From NCBI GenBank assembly GCA_964394445.1, contig CAYMXO010000001.1, positions 62,001 through 126,000 of the forward strand: 64,000 nt of DNA, written 5' to 3'. Positions 1-7,862 of this stretch are shown here, in pieces. Under the pieces are notes generated by a model. The model was not told where the DNA came from. It saw nothing but the letters and a program-made list of their open reading frames with translations, and searched no databases. The stretch comes from Thiopseudomonas sp964394445 (GTDB lineage: Bacteria > Pseudomonadota > Gammaproteobacteria > Pseudomonadales > Pseudomonadaceae). Every line of letters begins with the position of its first letter. The first letter of the stretch is position 1. The position numbers and the translations under genes are program-made.

Positions 1-192
1 GCTGCAGGCGACAGCGTACTGCTGTACGGCAACGCTGTACTGAAGCGCGACCTGTCCTGGCCCTGCAAGGTTTATCAGCTGGCCGAGGACATGCAGGCGC
101 GCGGCCTGCAGGCAACCGTAGAGCAGTGCAGTATCGGCTACCCGGAGTTTGTCGGTCTGGCTGCCAGTCATGAACGGGTTGTGGCATGGTAA
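1..192 (+). CDS. tusB: TusB, sulfur-relay protein (5'-truncated by window edge)
   Basis: The first 63 codons in frame 1 are open and end at the TAA at 190-192. The visible part shows the family pattern of a KVYxLxxDxxxRG segment, an I(G)YPEFVxL segment and the characteristic Ala-Trp C-terminus. TusB (DsrH family) forms the TusBCD hexamer that passes persulfide sulfur from TusA to TusE for 2-thiolation of tRNA wobble uridine. The stop overlaps the tusE start by 7 nt, the usual tusBCDE arrangement. The N-terminal third and any upstream tusD/tusC lie outside the window. Confidence 0.85.
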   Translation, partial: AAGDSVLLYGNAVLKRDLSWPCKVYQLAEDMQARGLQATVEQCSIGYPEFVGLAASHERVVAW

Positions 193-524
193 ATCAAATC
201 AAACTGGGCGGGCAGGTCATCGAACTGGACGATGACCTGTGTCTGAAACAGCTGGATGACTGGAGCGAGCCGGTGGCCGAAGCCCTGGCACAAAGGGAAG
301 GCATCCAGTTGACACCGGCACACTGGGAAATCCTGCATCTGGTGCGCCGGTTTTACCGGGAGTTTGACCTGTCACCGGCCAACCGGGCGCTGGTGCGCTA
401 CGTGCGCCAGCAACTGGGCGAAGACAAGGGCAACAGCCTCTATCTGAATCCGCTGTTCAACGGTCAGCCGGCAAAGCTGGCCAGCCGCCTGGCAGGACTG
501 CCAAAGCCGGCCAACTGTTTTTAA
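186..524 (+). CDS. tusE: TusE, sulfur-relay protein (DsrC family)
   Basis: This 112-residue protein is full length for the TusE/DsrC family. It has the conserved central stretch around ALAxxEGIxLTxxHWEIL and RRFYxEF, and ends in KPANCF, so the persulfide-carrying cysteine is the penultimate residue as expected. The family accepts sulfur from TusBCD and delivers it to MnmA for mnm5s2U synthesis in tRNA. The start overlaps the end of tusB, indicating translational coupling. The LGEDKGNSLYLNPLF insert is typical of TusE-like members. Confidence 0.93.
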   Translation: MVNQIKLGGQVIELDDDLCLKQLDDWSEPVAEALAQREGIQLTPAHWEILHLVRRFYREFDLSPANRALVRYVRQQLGEDKGNSLYLNPLFNGQPAKLASRLAGLPKPANCF

Positions 525-557
525 GCATTTTCGTCAGTCTTTCAATAAGGGATATCC

Positions 558-1565
558 ATGACCACAGGTGAGCATCCGTTTGCACAGTACATCCGCATTC
601 TTGGCAAGGGCAAAAAAGGCTCCAGGGAACTGGATCATGATGAAGCCTACACAGCCATGGGCATGTTGCTGGATGACGAAATCGAGGATGTGCAGCTGGG
701 CGCATTCATGATGCTGTTGCGCTACAAGGAAGAAACTGCCGACGAGCTGGCCGGCTTTGCCCGTGCCGTACGCGAGCGGGTGCAGGCGCCGCCCATTGCG
801 GTCGACATCGACTGGCCCACATACGCCGGCAAGCGCCGGCAACTGCCGTGGTACTTGCTGGCCGTAAAAGCACTGGCCCGTTCGGGCGTGCGCATCCTGA
901 TGCATGGCGGTGGCCAGCATACCGGCAGTCGTCTGTACAGCGAAGATCTGCTGGAAAGTCTGGAAATTCCCCGCTGTCACAACTGGCAGCAGGTGGAGCA
1001 GGCACTCGACGAATATAACCTGGCCTACATCGGCCTGGGCGAGTGGATGCCGCGCCTGCAGCGCTGCATTGACTTGCGCGACACCATGGGCCTGCGTTCT
1101 CCCGTGCATTCGCTGGCGCGATTGCTGAACCCGCTGGGCGCGCGCTGCGTGTTGCAAAGCATTTTTCACCCCGGTTATCAGCCCATCCACCAGCAGGCCA
1201 ACGTCTTGCTGGGCCAGCATGCGCTGGTGATCAAGGGCGATGCCGGCGAAGTCGAGGTGCGTCCGGACACTGGCGGTGTAGTGCTAGGCGCCACCGACGG
1301 CAACGCCTGGCAGGAAGACTGGCCGGCAGTGATCGGTCGGCAGGTCAAGGCACAGACCTTGCAGCCCGGGCGCTTGCTGGCTGTATGGAAAGGTGAGGAA
1401 GAGGATCTGTATGGCGAGCAGGCAATTATCGGCACCATTGCCCTGGGCTTGCGCGGACTTGGTGCCAACCGGCAGGAAGCCATGCAAAGAGCCGCCCGCT
1501 TATGGCAGGAGCGCCATCAGGAGCGGGTAGAACCGGCTGTGGCGAAAGGTTGCGGGACCGTCTGA
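558..1565 (+). CDS. ybiB: TrpD2/YbiB-like glycosyltransferase-family-3 protein
   Basis: The 335-residue protein begins with the helical N-terminal domain of anthranilate phosphoribosyltransferase-like proteins (HPFAxYIRxLGKGKKGSRxL, then DDEIEDVQLGAFMMLLR), followed by the nucleoside phosphorylase-type fold with a glycine-rich MHGGGQHTGSR loop near residue 116. YbiB/TrpD2 proteins bind nucleic acid and are not shown to make tryptophan. It sits 33 nt after tusE behind a clear AAGGGA ribosome site, so it is probably in the tus operon, a placement common in pseudomonads. The substrate is unknown. Confidence 0.8.
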   Translation: MTTGEHPFAQYIRILGKGKKGSRELDHDEAYTAMGMLLDDEIEDVQLGAFMMLLRYKEETADELAGFARAVRERVQAPPIAVDIDWPTYAGKRRQLPWYLLAVKALARSGVRILMHGGGQHTGSRLYSEDLLESLEIPRCHNWQQVEQALDEYNLAYIGLGEWMPRLQRCIDLRDTMGLRSPVHSLARLLNPLGARCVLQSIFHPGYQPIHQQANVLLGQHALVIKGDAGEVEVRPDTGGVVLGATDGNAWQEDWPAVIGRQVKAQTLQPGRLLAVWKGEEEDLYGEQAIIGTIALGLRGLGANRQEAMQRAARLWQERHQERVEPAVAKGCGTV

Positions 1566-1633
1566 CGCGTAGTCAACAATCATGGCTTGACCGACCATGG
1601 ATGCATTTGCTCCCGTCATGGTCTGCTTGATAC

Positions 1634-1663
1634 CGGTAGCCGGCCCGCAACGGCCGGCTACCG
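1634..1663. terminator. 12-bp perfect hairpin between convergent genes
   Basis: Arms 1634-1645 and 1652-1663 are exact reverse complements with a 6-nt loop. The hairpin lies between ybiB-like (+) and amrZ (-), ending just before the amrZ stop codon. No T-run follows on either strand, so intrinsic termination is not proven. It may instead protect 3' ends. Confidence 0.5.
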
Positions 1664-1673
1664 ACTGTTGCGG

Positions 1674-1997
1674 CTAGTTGTCTTGTTGCTCCAGGTCATA
1701 GGCGATCAGTGCCAGCAGGGCGTTCTGCTGGCGCTGGGTAAGCTGTCTAAAACGCTGTAACAATTCACGCTCGTGAGTTGTCATTTCCGCTTCATTCAAT
1801 GCAACCGGATTGTTGTAATCCATTACCTGATCCTGTTTAAGACTGGTTTCCAGGCGAGCCACAATTTCCGAGTTCATGCTCCGATGATTGTTTTTGGCAA
1901 CCTCGGCAATGCGGTCGCGCATATCGTCAGGGAAGCGTACAACAAACTTGTCGGCATTACGTGAACTGGTAAATGTTGTTTTTTTGGCTGTGCTCAT
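1674..1997 (-). CDS. amrZ: AmrZ-type ribbon-helix-helix regulator
   Basis: The 107-residue protein carries the Arc/AmrZ DNA-binding core (SSRNADKFVVRFPDDMRDRI, then NNHRSMNSEIVARLE) and an AmrZ-like C-terminal tetramerisation segment (HERELLQRFRQLTxRQQNAL). The beta-strand residues Lys-Phe-Val-Val-Arg that read DNA in AmrZ are kept. In Pseudomonas aeruginosa AmrZ controls alginate, c-di-GMP, pili and flagella, partly by repressing fleQ. An upstream ATG at 2012 would add five residues, but the second start gives the family length of about 108. Flagellar genes occur elsewhere in this window, so a link is plausible but not shown. Confidence 0.88.
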   Translation of the reverse strand: MSTAKKTTFTSSRNADKFVVRFPDDMRDRIAEVAKNNHRSMNSEIVARLETSLKQDQVMDYNNPVALNEAEMTTHERELLQRFRQLTQRQQNALLALIAYDLEQQDN

Positions 1998-2140
1998 TGT
2001 TTGACCATACAAAAATAATTGGCAGAAATCATGGTGAAGTCTGTTTGCTTAATCAATTAACTTGTCCGTGATGGCATATTGATTTGATCCGACAAAGTCC
2101 ACCATGGACTATTATTTCTAAAGCTCAACTTTTATACCTG

Positions 2141-2185
2141 CCTGACTCAAACCCCACCTCCGGAAAGCCGGAGGCATGCGTCAGG
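2141..2185. other. Nested stem structure in amrZ/lipoprotein intergenic region
   Basis: Outer arms 2141-2146 (CCTGAC) and 2180-2185 (GTCAGG) enclose an inner 7-bp stem, 2157-2163 with 2168-2174, closed by a four-base AAAG loop. Asymmetric internal bulges separate the stems. It lies in the 384-nt gap (2013-2396) between divergent amrZ and the lipoprotein gene. It could be a 5'-UTR element of either gene or a small RNA. I do not recognise a known riboswitch. I see no other gene in the gap. Confidence 0.35.
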
Positions 2186-2396
2186 TCTGTCCCAGTGACC
2201 GCCAAAAAGCGAACTGGTTCACTAAATATATCCTGTTTTTGATGTAAAGCATAAGCCCGTATTTATCCGGAGCGTGCGCTACCCAACGGGCATGACAAAG
2301 TGTAGACTTGCTTCGATGATGTAGCCCGTGCTGGCGATGCTATCACGGTTGCCAGTTGATCGCGTTTAAAATTACAAAGTTTTGAGGTGAAGCGTA

Positions 2397-2966
2397 GTGC
2401 GTCTAGCAATAATTGCCGGCCTTGTTGCCATCATCAGCGGTTGTGCCGGTAACACGGCAAACACGGTACAAACTGGCCAACATTCAGCACAGTCTGTTGC
2501 CGAATGGTCCCAGTCACAACAAGCCAAGCTGCAGCAACTGATCAGCGGTACACCGTACGTGCTGACTGAAGTCAACGGTGGCTGGCTGATCCGCATTGCC
2601 GAAAAAGACACTTTCAATCCTCATCGCCCGGAGCTGCTGCTGCCTGCGGCACTCGGCAATATTGGCCAGATTACCCGCCACCTCGCACAGGACCCTGATG
2701 TGGCCGTCATGGTGGTTGGTGTAGCCACGGGCCAATACAAACTCAAATCAAAGGAACAGGTTAGCGAAGAGCGTGCACAGTCGGTCGCTTCCATCTTCCG
2801 CCTGAACCGTGTACCCGGGCATCGTCTGAAAACACTGGGTATCAGCCATGGCGAAGAAATTGACAAACAGCTTGGCGTTGCCTTGCTGGTCGTACCGGAG
2901 CAAGAACTGCACCGGCGTGCCGGTGATGGCCAGACCCAAGTGGTTGCCATGCTGAACCGTCGTTAA
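2397..2966 (+). CDS. Putative OmpA-like outer-membrane lipoprotein
   Basis: The 189-residue product starts at a GTG preceded by a GAGGTGA ribosome site 7 nt upstream. It has a short lipoprotein signal ending in a lipobox-like ISGC at Cys16, so it is probably lipidated and membrane anchored. The mature part resembles an OmpA/MotB-like peptidoglycan-binding fold (an LxxIxxHLxxxPDVAVMVVG segment, then SEERAQSVASIFRLNRVPGHRLKTLG, like the SxxRAxxVxxxL of OmpA domains). The usual Asp-Arg pair is not fully recognisable, so peptidoglycan binding is uncertain. It stands alone between amrZ and pdxH. Confidence 0.65.
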   Translation: MRLAIIAGLVAIISGCAGNTANTVQTGQHSAQSVAEWSQSQQAKLQQLISGTPYVLTEVNGGWLIRIAEKDTFNPHRPELLLPAALGNIGQITRHLAQDPDVAVMVVGVATGQYKLKSKEQVSEERAQSVASIFRLNRVPGHRLKTLGISHGEEIDKQLGVALLVVPEQELHRRAGDGQTQVVAMLNRR

Positions 2967-3093
2967 TCCGGTTTGTTTCAGGCCCAGGCTGCATCGCTGG
3001 CGCTACCCGACCCTGGCACAAGCCAGCCCCGCAGCCCAGGCAAGCGTCTTATCGCACTGCCCACAGCCCGTTTGACAAACAAAAGGCGCACAC

Positions 3094-3750
3094 ATGCACG
3101 CAGACCAGCTGGCACACATGCGACGTAACTACATTCGCGACGGCTTGCTTGAAGAAAACAGCCCAGCGGAGCCCTTTACACTGTTTTCCATCTGGCTTGA
3201 GCAAGCCGTAGAAACCGAGCAGCCACCCAACGAAGCCAACGCGATGTTGTTGTCTACCGTTGGCAGCAATGGTCAGCCGCATGCCCGCATCATGCTGTTG
3301 AAAGGTCTGGATGCGCAGGGATTTGTGTTTTTCAGCAACTATCAAAGTGACAAGGGGCTGGAAATTACAATCAACCCGCGAGCGGCCCTGACTTTCTTCT
3401 GGCCTGGACTTGAGCGCCAGGTACGCATCGAAGGCAGGATAGAGAAGGTCAGCGCAAACGAATCCGACGAGTACTATGCCGTACGTCCGCTTGGCAGCCG
3501 GCTGGGAGCCTGGGCTTCACCGCAGAGCAGGCCGATTAGCGACCGCGGGGTACTGGATGAATCCGTGCAACAAATCCAGGAGCGTTTTGCTGGTAACGAA
3601 AACCCGCCCAGACCACCCCACTGGGGAGGCTACAGGTTGTTGCCACAACGTATCGAGTTCTGGCAGGGTCGTCCAAGCCGGCTGCATGACCGGCTTGACT
3701 ACCGGTTACAGGAGGATGGCAGCTGGAGTCGCACCCGCCTTGCTCCCTGA
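3094..3750 (+). CDS. pdxH: Pyridoxine/pyridoxamine 5'-phosphate oxidase
   Basis: The 218-residue protein is a full-length PdxH. It shows the N-terminal MRRNYIRDGLLEE motif, the FMN-binding segment PHARIMLLKGLD with FFSNYQSDKG, and the C-terminal signature with PHWGGYRLLPQRIEFWQGRPSRLHDR. PdxH uses FMN and oxygen to oxidise pyridoxine or pyridoxamine phosphate to pyridoxal phosphate, the cofactor form. It appears to be a single gene. The downstream small gene is convergent with 9 nt between them. Confidence 0.97.
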   Translation: MHADQLAHMRRNYIRDGLLEENSPAEPFTLFSIWLEQAVETEQPPNEANAMLLSTVGSNGQPHARIMLLKGLDAQGFVFFSNYQSDKGLEITINPRAALTFFWPGLERQVRIEGRIEKVSANESDEYYAVRPLGSRLGAWASPQSRPISDRGVLDESVQQIQERFAGNENPPRPPHWGGYRLLPQRIEFWQGRPSRLHDRLDYRLQEDGSWSRTRLAP

Positions 3751-3759
3751 GCCGGCAAT

Positions 3760-4005
3760 CTAGCCTTGCGGGTAGGCGCTGGCTGCGGACTGCAGCCAGT
3801 CGTGCAGTTGTTTTTTCGGGACTTTCAGTTTTTCCGCCTCTTGCAGCTTGTCCAGCATGTATTCCTGCATGGCCGGATTTTTACCGGCCATGGACAATGC
3901 CAGGTCACGGTTAACCCAACGCTTGATGCGCACATAAAGCCACCAGTGAAAATAAAAACCGGAAACACTGACCACAACAATGATGGCGATACTCATCAGA
4001 TCCAT
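3760..4005 (-). CDS. Small single-pass membrane protein, unknown
   Basis: The 81-residue product starts with one hydrophobic segment (residues 3-20, rich in Ile and Val), then a Trp-rich FHWWLYVRIKRW stretch and a charged helix (QEYMLDKLQEAEKLKVPKKQLHDWLQ). A ribosome site GGGTG lies just upstream of its ATG. The positive residues after the membrane segment predict a cytoplasmic C-terminus. Similar short conserved hypothetical proteins occur next to pdxH and slyB in pseudomonads. I do not recognise a function. Confidence 0.7.
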   Translation of the reverse strand: MDLMSIAIIVVVSVSGFYFHWWLYVRIKRWVNRDLALSMAGKNPAMQEYMLDKLQEAEKLKVPKKQLHDWLQSAASAYPQG

Positions 4006-4041
4006 TACACACCCTTTACATTTGGCTTACAGACAAGCGTG

Positions 4042-4047
4042 TATAAT
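4042..4047 (+). promoter_or_regulatory. Consensus -10 box of probable slyB promoter
   Basis: A perfect TATAAT lies 29 nt before the slyB start codon. No good -35 hexamer is found at 16-18 nt spacing. A TTTACA at 4015-4020 is 21 nt away, too far for an ideal promoter, so an extended or activator-dependent promoter is possible. Confidence 0.45.
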
Positions 4048-4075
4048 AGTTTCAAATTCATTCAAGGAGAATGTC

Positions 4076-4537
4076 ATGCGTAAAGTTATGGTTTTTGCAG
4101 CTGCATTTGCTGCTATCAGTATGATCACCGGCTGTGCTTCCAGCCTCACCGGAGACAGCTATTCGCGTTCTGATGCACGCCAGGTGCAAACTGTACGCAT
4201 GGGTACCATTGAGTCATTACGCCCGGTGCGCATCGAAGGGACCAAGACCCCGATTGGCGCCGGTGCCGGTGCAGCTGTGGGCGGTATTGCCGGTAGCTCC
4301 ATTGGTGGCGGCCGCGGCAGTGCAGTGGCAGCCGTGATTGGTGCAGTTGCCGGCGGTCTGGCCGGAGCTGCCACGGAAGAAGGCATTACCCGCACCCAGG
4401 GTGTGGAAATCACCGTGCGTGAAGATGACGGAGCATTGCGCGCCTATGTCCAGGCCGTCAATCCAAACGAAGTTTTCCGCGTTGGCGAACGGGTTCGCAT
4501 CACTACGGTGAACGGCACTTCACGTGTGTCCCATTAA
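4076..4537 (+). CDS. slyB: SlyB-family outer-membrane lipoprotein
   Basis: The 153-residue product starts at the ATG following AAGGAG at 4064-4069. An in-frame upstream start would place 32 extra residues before the signal peptide and is not credible. The lipobox ITGC puts the lipidated cysteine near residue 19. The centre is a glycine-zipper region (GAGAGAAVGGIAGSSIGGG, then AVAGGLAGAATEEGITR) and the C-terminus has the SlyB VEITVREDDG and FRVGERVRI motifs. SlyB stabilises outer-membrane proteins under stress and is a PhoPQ target in enteric bacteria. A strong terminator follows. Confidence 0.92.
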   Translation: MRKVMVFAAAFAAISMITGCASSLTGDSYSRSDARQVQTVRMGTIESLRPVRIEGTKTPIGAGAGAAVGGIAGSSIGGGRGSAVAAVIGAVAGGLAGAATEEGITRTQGVEITVREDDGALRAYVQAVNPNEVFRVGERVRITTVNGTSRVSH

Positions 4538-4559
4538 TCGCCGTTGTTGTTAACCGGAA

Positions 4560-4588
4560 GCCGCTGCCAGTTTCGCAGCGGCTTTTTT
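4560..4588 (+). terminator. Rho-independent terminator after slyB
   Basis: An 8-bp GC-rich stem (4560-4567 with 4575-4582), a 7-nt loop and six Ts follow 22 nt after the slyB stop. This is a textbook intrinsic terminator and separates slyB from the antiporter operon. Confidence 0.92.
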
Positions 4589-4728
4589 ATTTCTGCCTGC
4601 GTCAATATCGATCTGCGACATTAACGACTTTGGTATTTGGTCGTACTGACATCCTTATCAGGCTTATTGTATAAGAATTGCATGAGCCACACATACGGCC
4701 TTTAAAATACTAGAAAAACCATAGTCTT

Positions 4729-7521
4729 ATGATGATTGCATTACTGCTTTTGCCATTCCTGAGTGCCATGCTGGTGCTCATTTTTTCCCGCCTTGAGCGC
4801 AATGCGCTGGTTACACTGACCGCGCTGGCACCGGTTGGCGGGCTCTTGTTGCTGGCCAGTTTTTTGCCGCCTGTATTGGCGCGTGAAACCCTCAGCTTGC
4901 AGTTGCAATGGCTACCGGCCATGGGGCTGAACTTCAGCCTGCACCTTGACGGCCTGAGTTTTTTGTTTGCTTTGCTTATTCTTGGCGTTGGCTTGCTGGT
5001 GATCGTCTATGCCCGCTATTACCTGGGCGAAAAGGAAGACTTGCCGCGGTTTTTTTCCAGCTTGTTGTTGTTCATGGGGGCCATGCTGGGGTTGGTGCTG
5101 GCCGGCAACCTGCTGCTGATGCTGATGTTTTGGGAGCTGACCAGCCTTGCTTCGTTCTTGCTAATCGGTTACTGGCGGCATCGCAATGATGCGAGGGTGG
5201 GCGCGCGCATGGCGCTGGCGGTTACCGGCGGCGGTGGGCTGGCGCTGCTGGCCGGCATTATCCTGATCGGCCGGGTGGCAGACAGTTATGAGCTGGTTGA
5301 CGTGCTGGCTGCTGGCGACCTGCTGCGGGAACACCATCTGTATCCGGTGATGCTGGTGCTGGTGCTGCTTGGGGTGTTTACCAAGTCGGCACAATTTCCC
5401 TTTCACTTCTGGCTACCGCACGCGATGGCGGCGCCCACGCCGGTATCGGCTTACCTGCATTCGGCAACCATGGTCAAGGCCGGCGTTTTCTTGCTCGCGC
5501 GGCTATACCCGGCACTGTCCGGCACCGAGTGGTGGTTTTATCTGGTGACTTTTGCCGGGCTGGCCACTTTGCTGGTGGGCGCGATTACCGCGTTGTTCCA
5601 GCATGACCTGAAAGGGTTACTGGCCTATTCCACGGTCAGCCACCTGGGGTTGATCACCATGCTGTTCGGACTGGGTTCCGATCTGGCACCGGTTGCGGCA
5701 ATTTTCCACATCATCAACCACGCTACCTTTAAGGCCTCGTTGTTTATGGCGGCCGGCATTATTGACCATGAAACCGGCACCCGTGACATGCGACGTATTA
5801 ACGGACTGTGGAAATACATGCCGCATACGGCAGTGCTGGCCATGGTGGCATCTTTGGCCATGGCCGGCGTGCCGCTGCTTAACGGCTTTCTCAGCAAGGA
5901 AATGTTCTTTGCCGAAACCTTGCACCAGCAGCTGCTGGGCAGCTTCAGCATGCTGATTCCTGGCCTGGCGACACTGGCAGCTGTATTTTCCGTGGCCTAT
6001 TCGCTGCGCTTCATTCACGATGTGTTCTTTAACGGTGAACCGGTCAACCTGCCCAAGTTTCCACCTCATGAACCCCCACGCTCGATGAAGATTCCGGTCG
6101 AAATCCTGGTGTTCCTTTGCATTCTGGTCGGCACCTTTCCCGCACTCAGTGTCTCCGGCCTGCTGGCCAGTGCAGCCCAGGCCAGCCTTGGACATGCCTT
6201 GCCGGATTACAGCCTGAGTATCTGGCATGGCTTCAACCTGCCACTGCTTATGAGCGTGATTGCGCTACTGGGTGGAGTTGTCCTGTACAGCCTGCGCCGG
6301 CTGCTATATCAGTGGTATGACGGGTTGCCCGACCTGAACGCGCTGGAAACCTTTGGCCAGACCCTGCAAAACGCCTACACCCGTACATCCAGGGCCATGG
6401 CGGTGCTGCAGGCAGTGTCCTTGCAGCGCTATATCGCCATCCTGTTGATGGTTTTGGTGCTGTTGGCGGCCTGGACCCTGCTGCCGATGGCTTCATTGGG
6501 TGGCGATGCAGCGCTGACCTCAGTGGATCCGTTGACCCTGCTTGGCTTGTTGGCAATGTCGCTAGTGGCACTGCTGACCGTGATTTATCACCGCAAGCGT
6601 TTACGTGCACTGGTCACCCTGGGCCTGGTTGGCCTGATTGTATCCATGCTGTTTGCCCGCTTTTCCGCACCGGATCTGGCCTTGACCCAGCTGGTGGTGG
6701 AAGTGGTCACTATTCTGCTGATGCTACTGGTGCTCAACTTCATGCCGGCAAAGACGCCGCGGGAAAGCAGCAGCCTGCGCCGGCTACGTGATTTTTGCAT
6801 TGCCGCAGCCGGTGGCGGGCTGTTTGCCGTGCTCAGCTATGCGGTGCTGAGCCGCTCCTATGACAACAGTCTGGCGCAGTATTATCTGGCCAACAGCGTG
6901 CCCGGCGGTGGTGGTACCAACGTAGTCAACGTGGTGCTGGTGGACTTCCGCGGTTTTGACACTCTGGGCGAGATTAGCGTGCTGGCCATAACCGCTATTG
7001 CCATTCTGGCCCTGCTGGGCGGCACCCGGCTGCCCAGACCACGTACCGATCGCCATGGCCGGCCATGGACGGCTGCCCGCGAATACATGCTGTTGCGTCT
7101 GCTGGCCCGCCTGTTACTGCCATTGGCATTACTGGTTGCGGTATTCATCTTCCTGCGCGGCCACAACGAACCGGGAGGTGGCTTCATTGCCGGCCTGGTT
7201 ACCTCGGTGGCGCTGGTGTTGTTGCATGTCAGCTCCGGGCAGGCATGGGTCGAGCAGCGGCTGCGCATCAATTATCGCAAGCTGGCGGCCAGCGGCATCC
7301 TGATTGCCGGTCTGACCGGTTTGGGCAGCCTGTTGTTTGGCATGCCGCTACTGACTTCGGCCCATGGCGTCGTACATATCCCGTTGCTGGGTGAGCTGGA
7401 GCTGGCTTCAGCCATGCTGTTTGACCTTGGCGTGTACTTCACCGTCGTGGGCGGCACCTTGCTGATTCTCAGCAATCTGGGCCACCTGGGCTACAGTGCC
7501 CGGCTGCCGGAGGATAAATAA
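4729..7521 (+). CDS. mnhA: Mrp-type Na+(K+)/H+ antiporter subunit A fused to B
   Basis: The 930-residue protein is a polytopic membrane protein related to complex I subunit NuoL. The N-terminal two thirds contain the antiporter core, with FPFHFWLPHAMAAPTPVSAYLHSATMVKAG and HLINHATFKASLFM-like motifs that hold the proton-path lysines. The C-terminal part from about residue 780 has the MrpB signature RGHNEPGGGFIAGL, so A and B are fused, as in pseudomonad Sha/Pha systems. Mrp complexes use the proton gradient to expel Na+ or K+ and hold internal pH. It heads a tightly packed operon with mnhC-G. No strong ribosome site is seen. ATG codons at 4729 and 4732 are both possible. Confidence 0.94.
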   Translation: MMIALLLLPFLSAMLVLIFSRLERNALVTLTALAPVGGLLLLASFLPPVLARETLSLQLQWLPAMGLNFSLHLDGLSFLFALLILGVGLLVIVYARYYLGEKEDLPRFFSSLLLFMGAMLGLVLAGNLLLMLMFWELTSLASFLLIGYWRHRNDARVGARMALAVTGGGGLALLAGIILIGRVADSYELVDVLAAGDLLREHHLYPVMLVLVLLGVFTKSAQFPFHFWLPHAMAAPTPVSAYLHSATMVKAGVFLLARLYPALSGTEWWFYLVTFAGLATLLVGAITALFQHDLKGLLAYSTVSHLGLITMLFGLGSDLAPVAAIFHIINHATFKASLFMAAGIIDHETGTRDMRRINGLWKYMPHTAVLAMVASLAMAGVPLLNGFLSKEMFFAETLHQQLLGSFSMLIPGLATLAAVFSVAYSLRFIHDVFFNGEPVNLPKFPPHEPPRSMKIPVEILVFLCILVGTFPALSVSGLLASAAQASLGHALPDYSLSIWHGFNLPLLMSVIALLGGVVLYSLRRLLYQWYDGLPDLNALETFGQTLQNAYTRTSRAMAVLQAVSLQRYIAILLMVLVLLAAWTLLPMASLGGDAALTSVDPLTLLGLLAMSLVALLTVIYHRKRLRALVTLGLVGLIVSMLFARFSAPDLALTQLVVEVVTILLMLLVLNFMPAKTPRESSSLRRLRDFCIAAAGGGLFAVLSYAVLSRSYDNSLAQYYLANSVPGGGGTNVVNVVLVDFRGFDTLGEISVLAITAIAILALLGGTRLPRPRTDRHGRPWTAAREYMLLRLLARLLLPLALLVAVFIFLRGHNEPGGGFIAGLVTSVALVLLHVSSGQAWVEQRLRINYRKLAASGILIAGLTGLGSLLFGMPLLTSAHGVVHIPLLGELELASAMLFDLGVYFTVVGGTLLILSNLGHLGYSARLPEDK

Positions 7522-7862
7522 TGGAGTTCTGGCTTTCCTGTGCCATTGGTTTTCTGGTGTTTTGCGGCATATACCTGCTGTTACGGGCGCGAACCTTTCC
7601 GGTCGCGCTGGGGCTGACGCTGCTGTCCTACGCGATCAACCTGTTTTTGTTTTCCATGGGCCGGCTAAAAACCGGTATGCCGGCCGTAATCGGCAGCGCA
7701 GCCGATTACACAGATCCGGTGCCCCAGGCACTGGTACTGACAGCCATTGTGATCGGTTTCGCAATGACTGCCTTTGTCCTGATTCTGGCCCTGCGGGCCT
7801 ATGTGCTGCTTGGTAGTGATCATGTCGACGGTCATGAAAAACATACGGGGGAGGGCGCATGA
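7521..7862 (+). CDS. mnhC: Mrp antiporter subunit C
   Basis: The 113-residue, three-helix membrane protein resembles NuoK, with the MrpC motif SYAINLFLFSMGRL and the conserved DPVPQALVLTAIVIGFAMTA segment. It shares one base with the stop of mnhA and overlaps mnhD by 4 nt, so the subunits are translationally coupled. Confidence 0.94.
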   Translation: MEFWLSCAIGFLVFCGIYLLLRARTFPVALGLTLLSYAINLFLFSMGRLKTGMPAVIGSAADYTDPVPQALVLTAIVIGFAMTAFVLILALRAYVLLGSDHVDGHEKHTGEGA

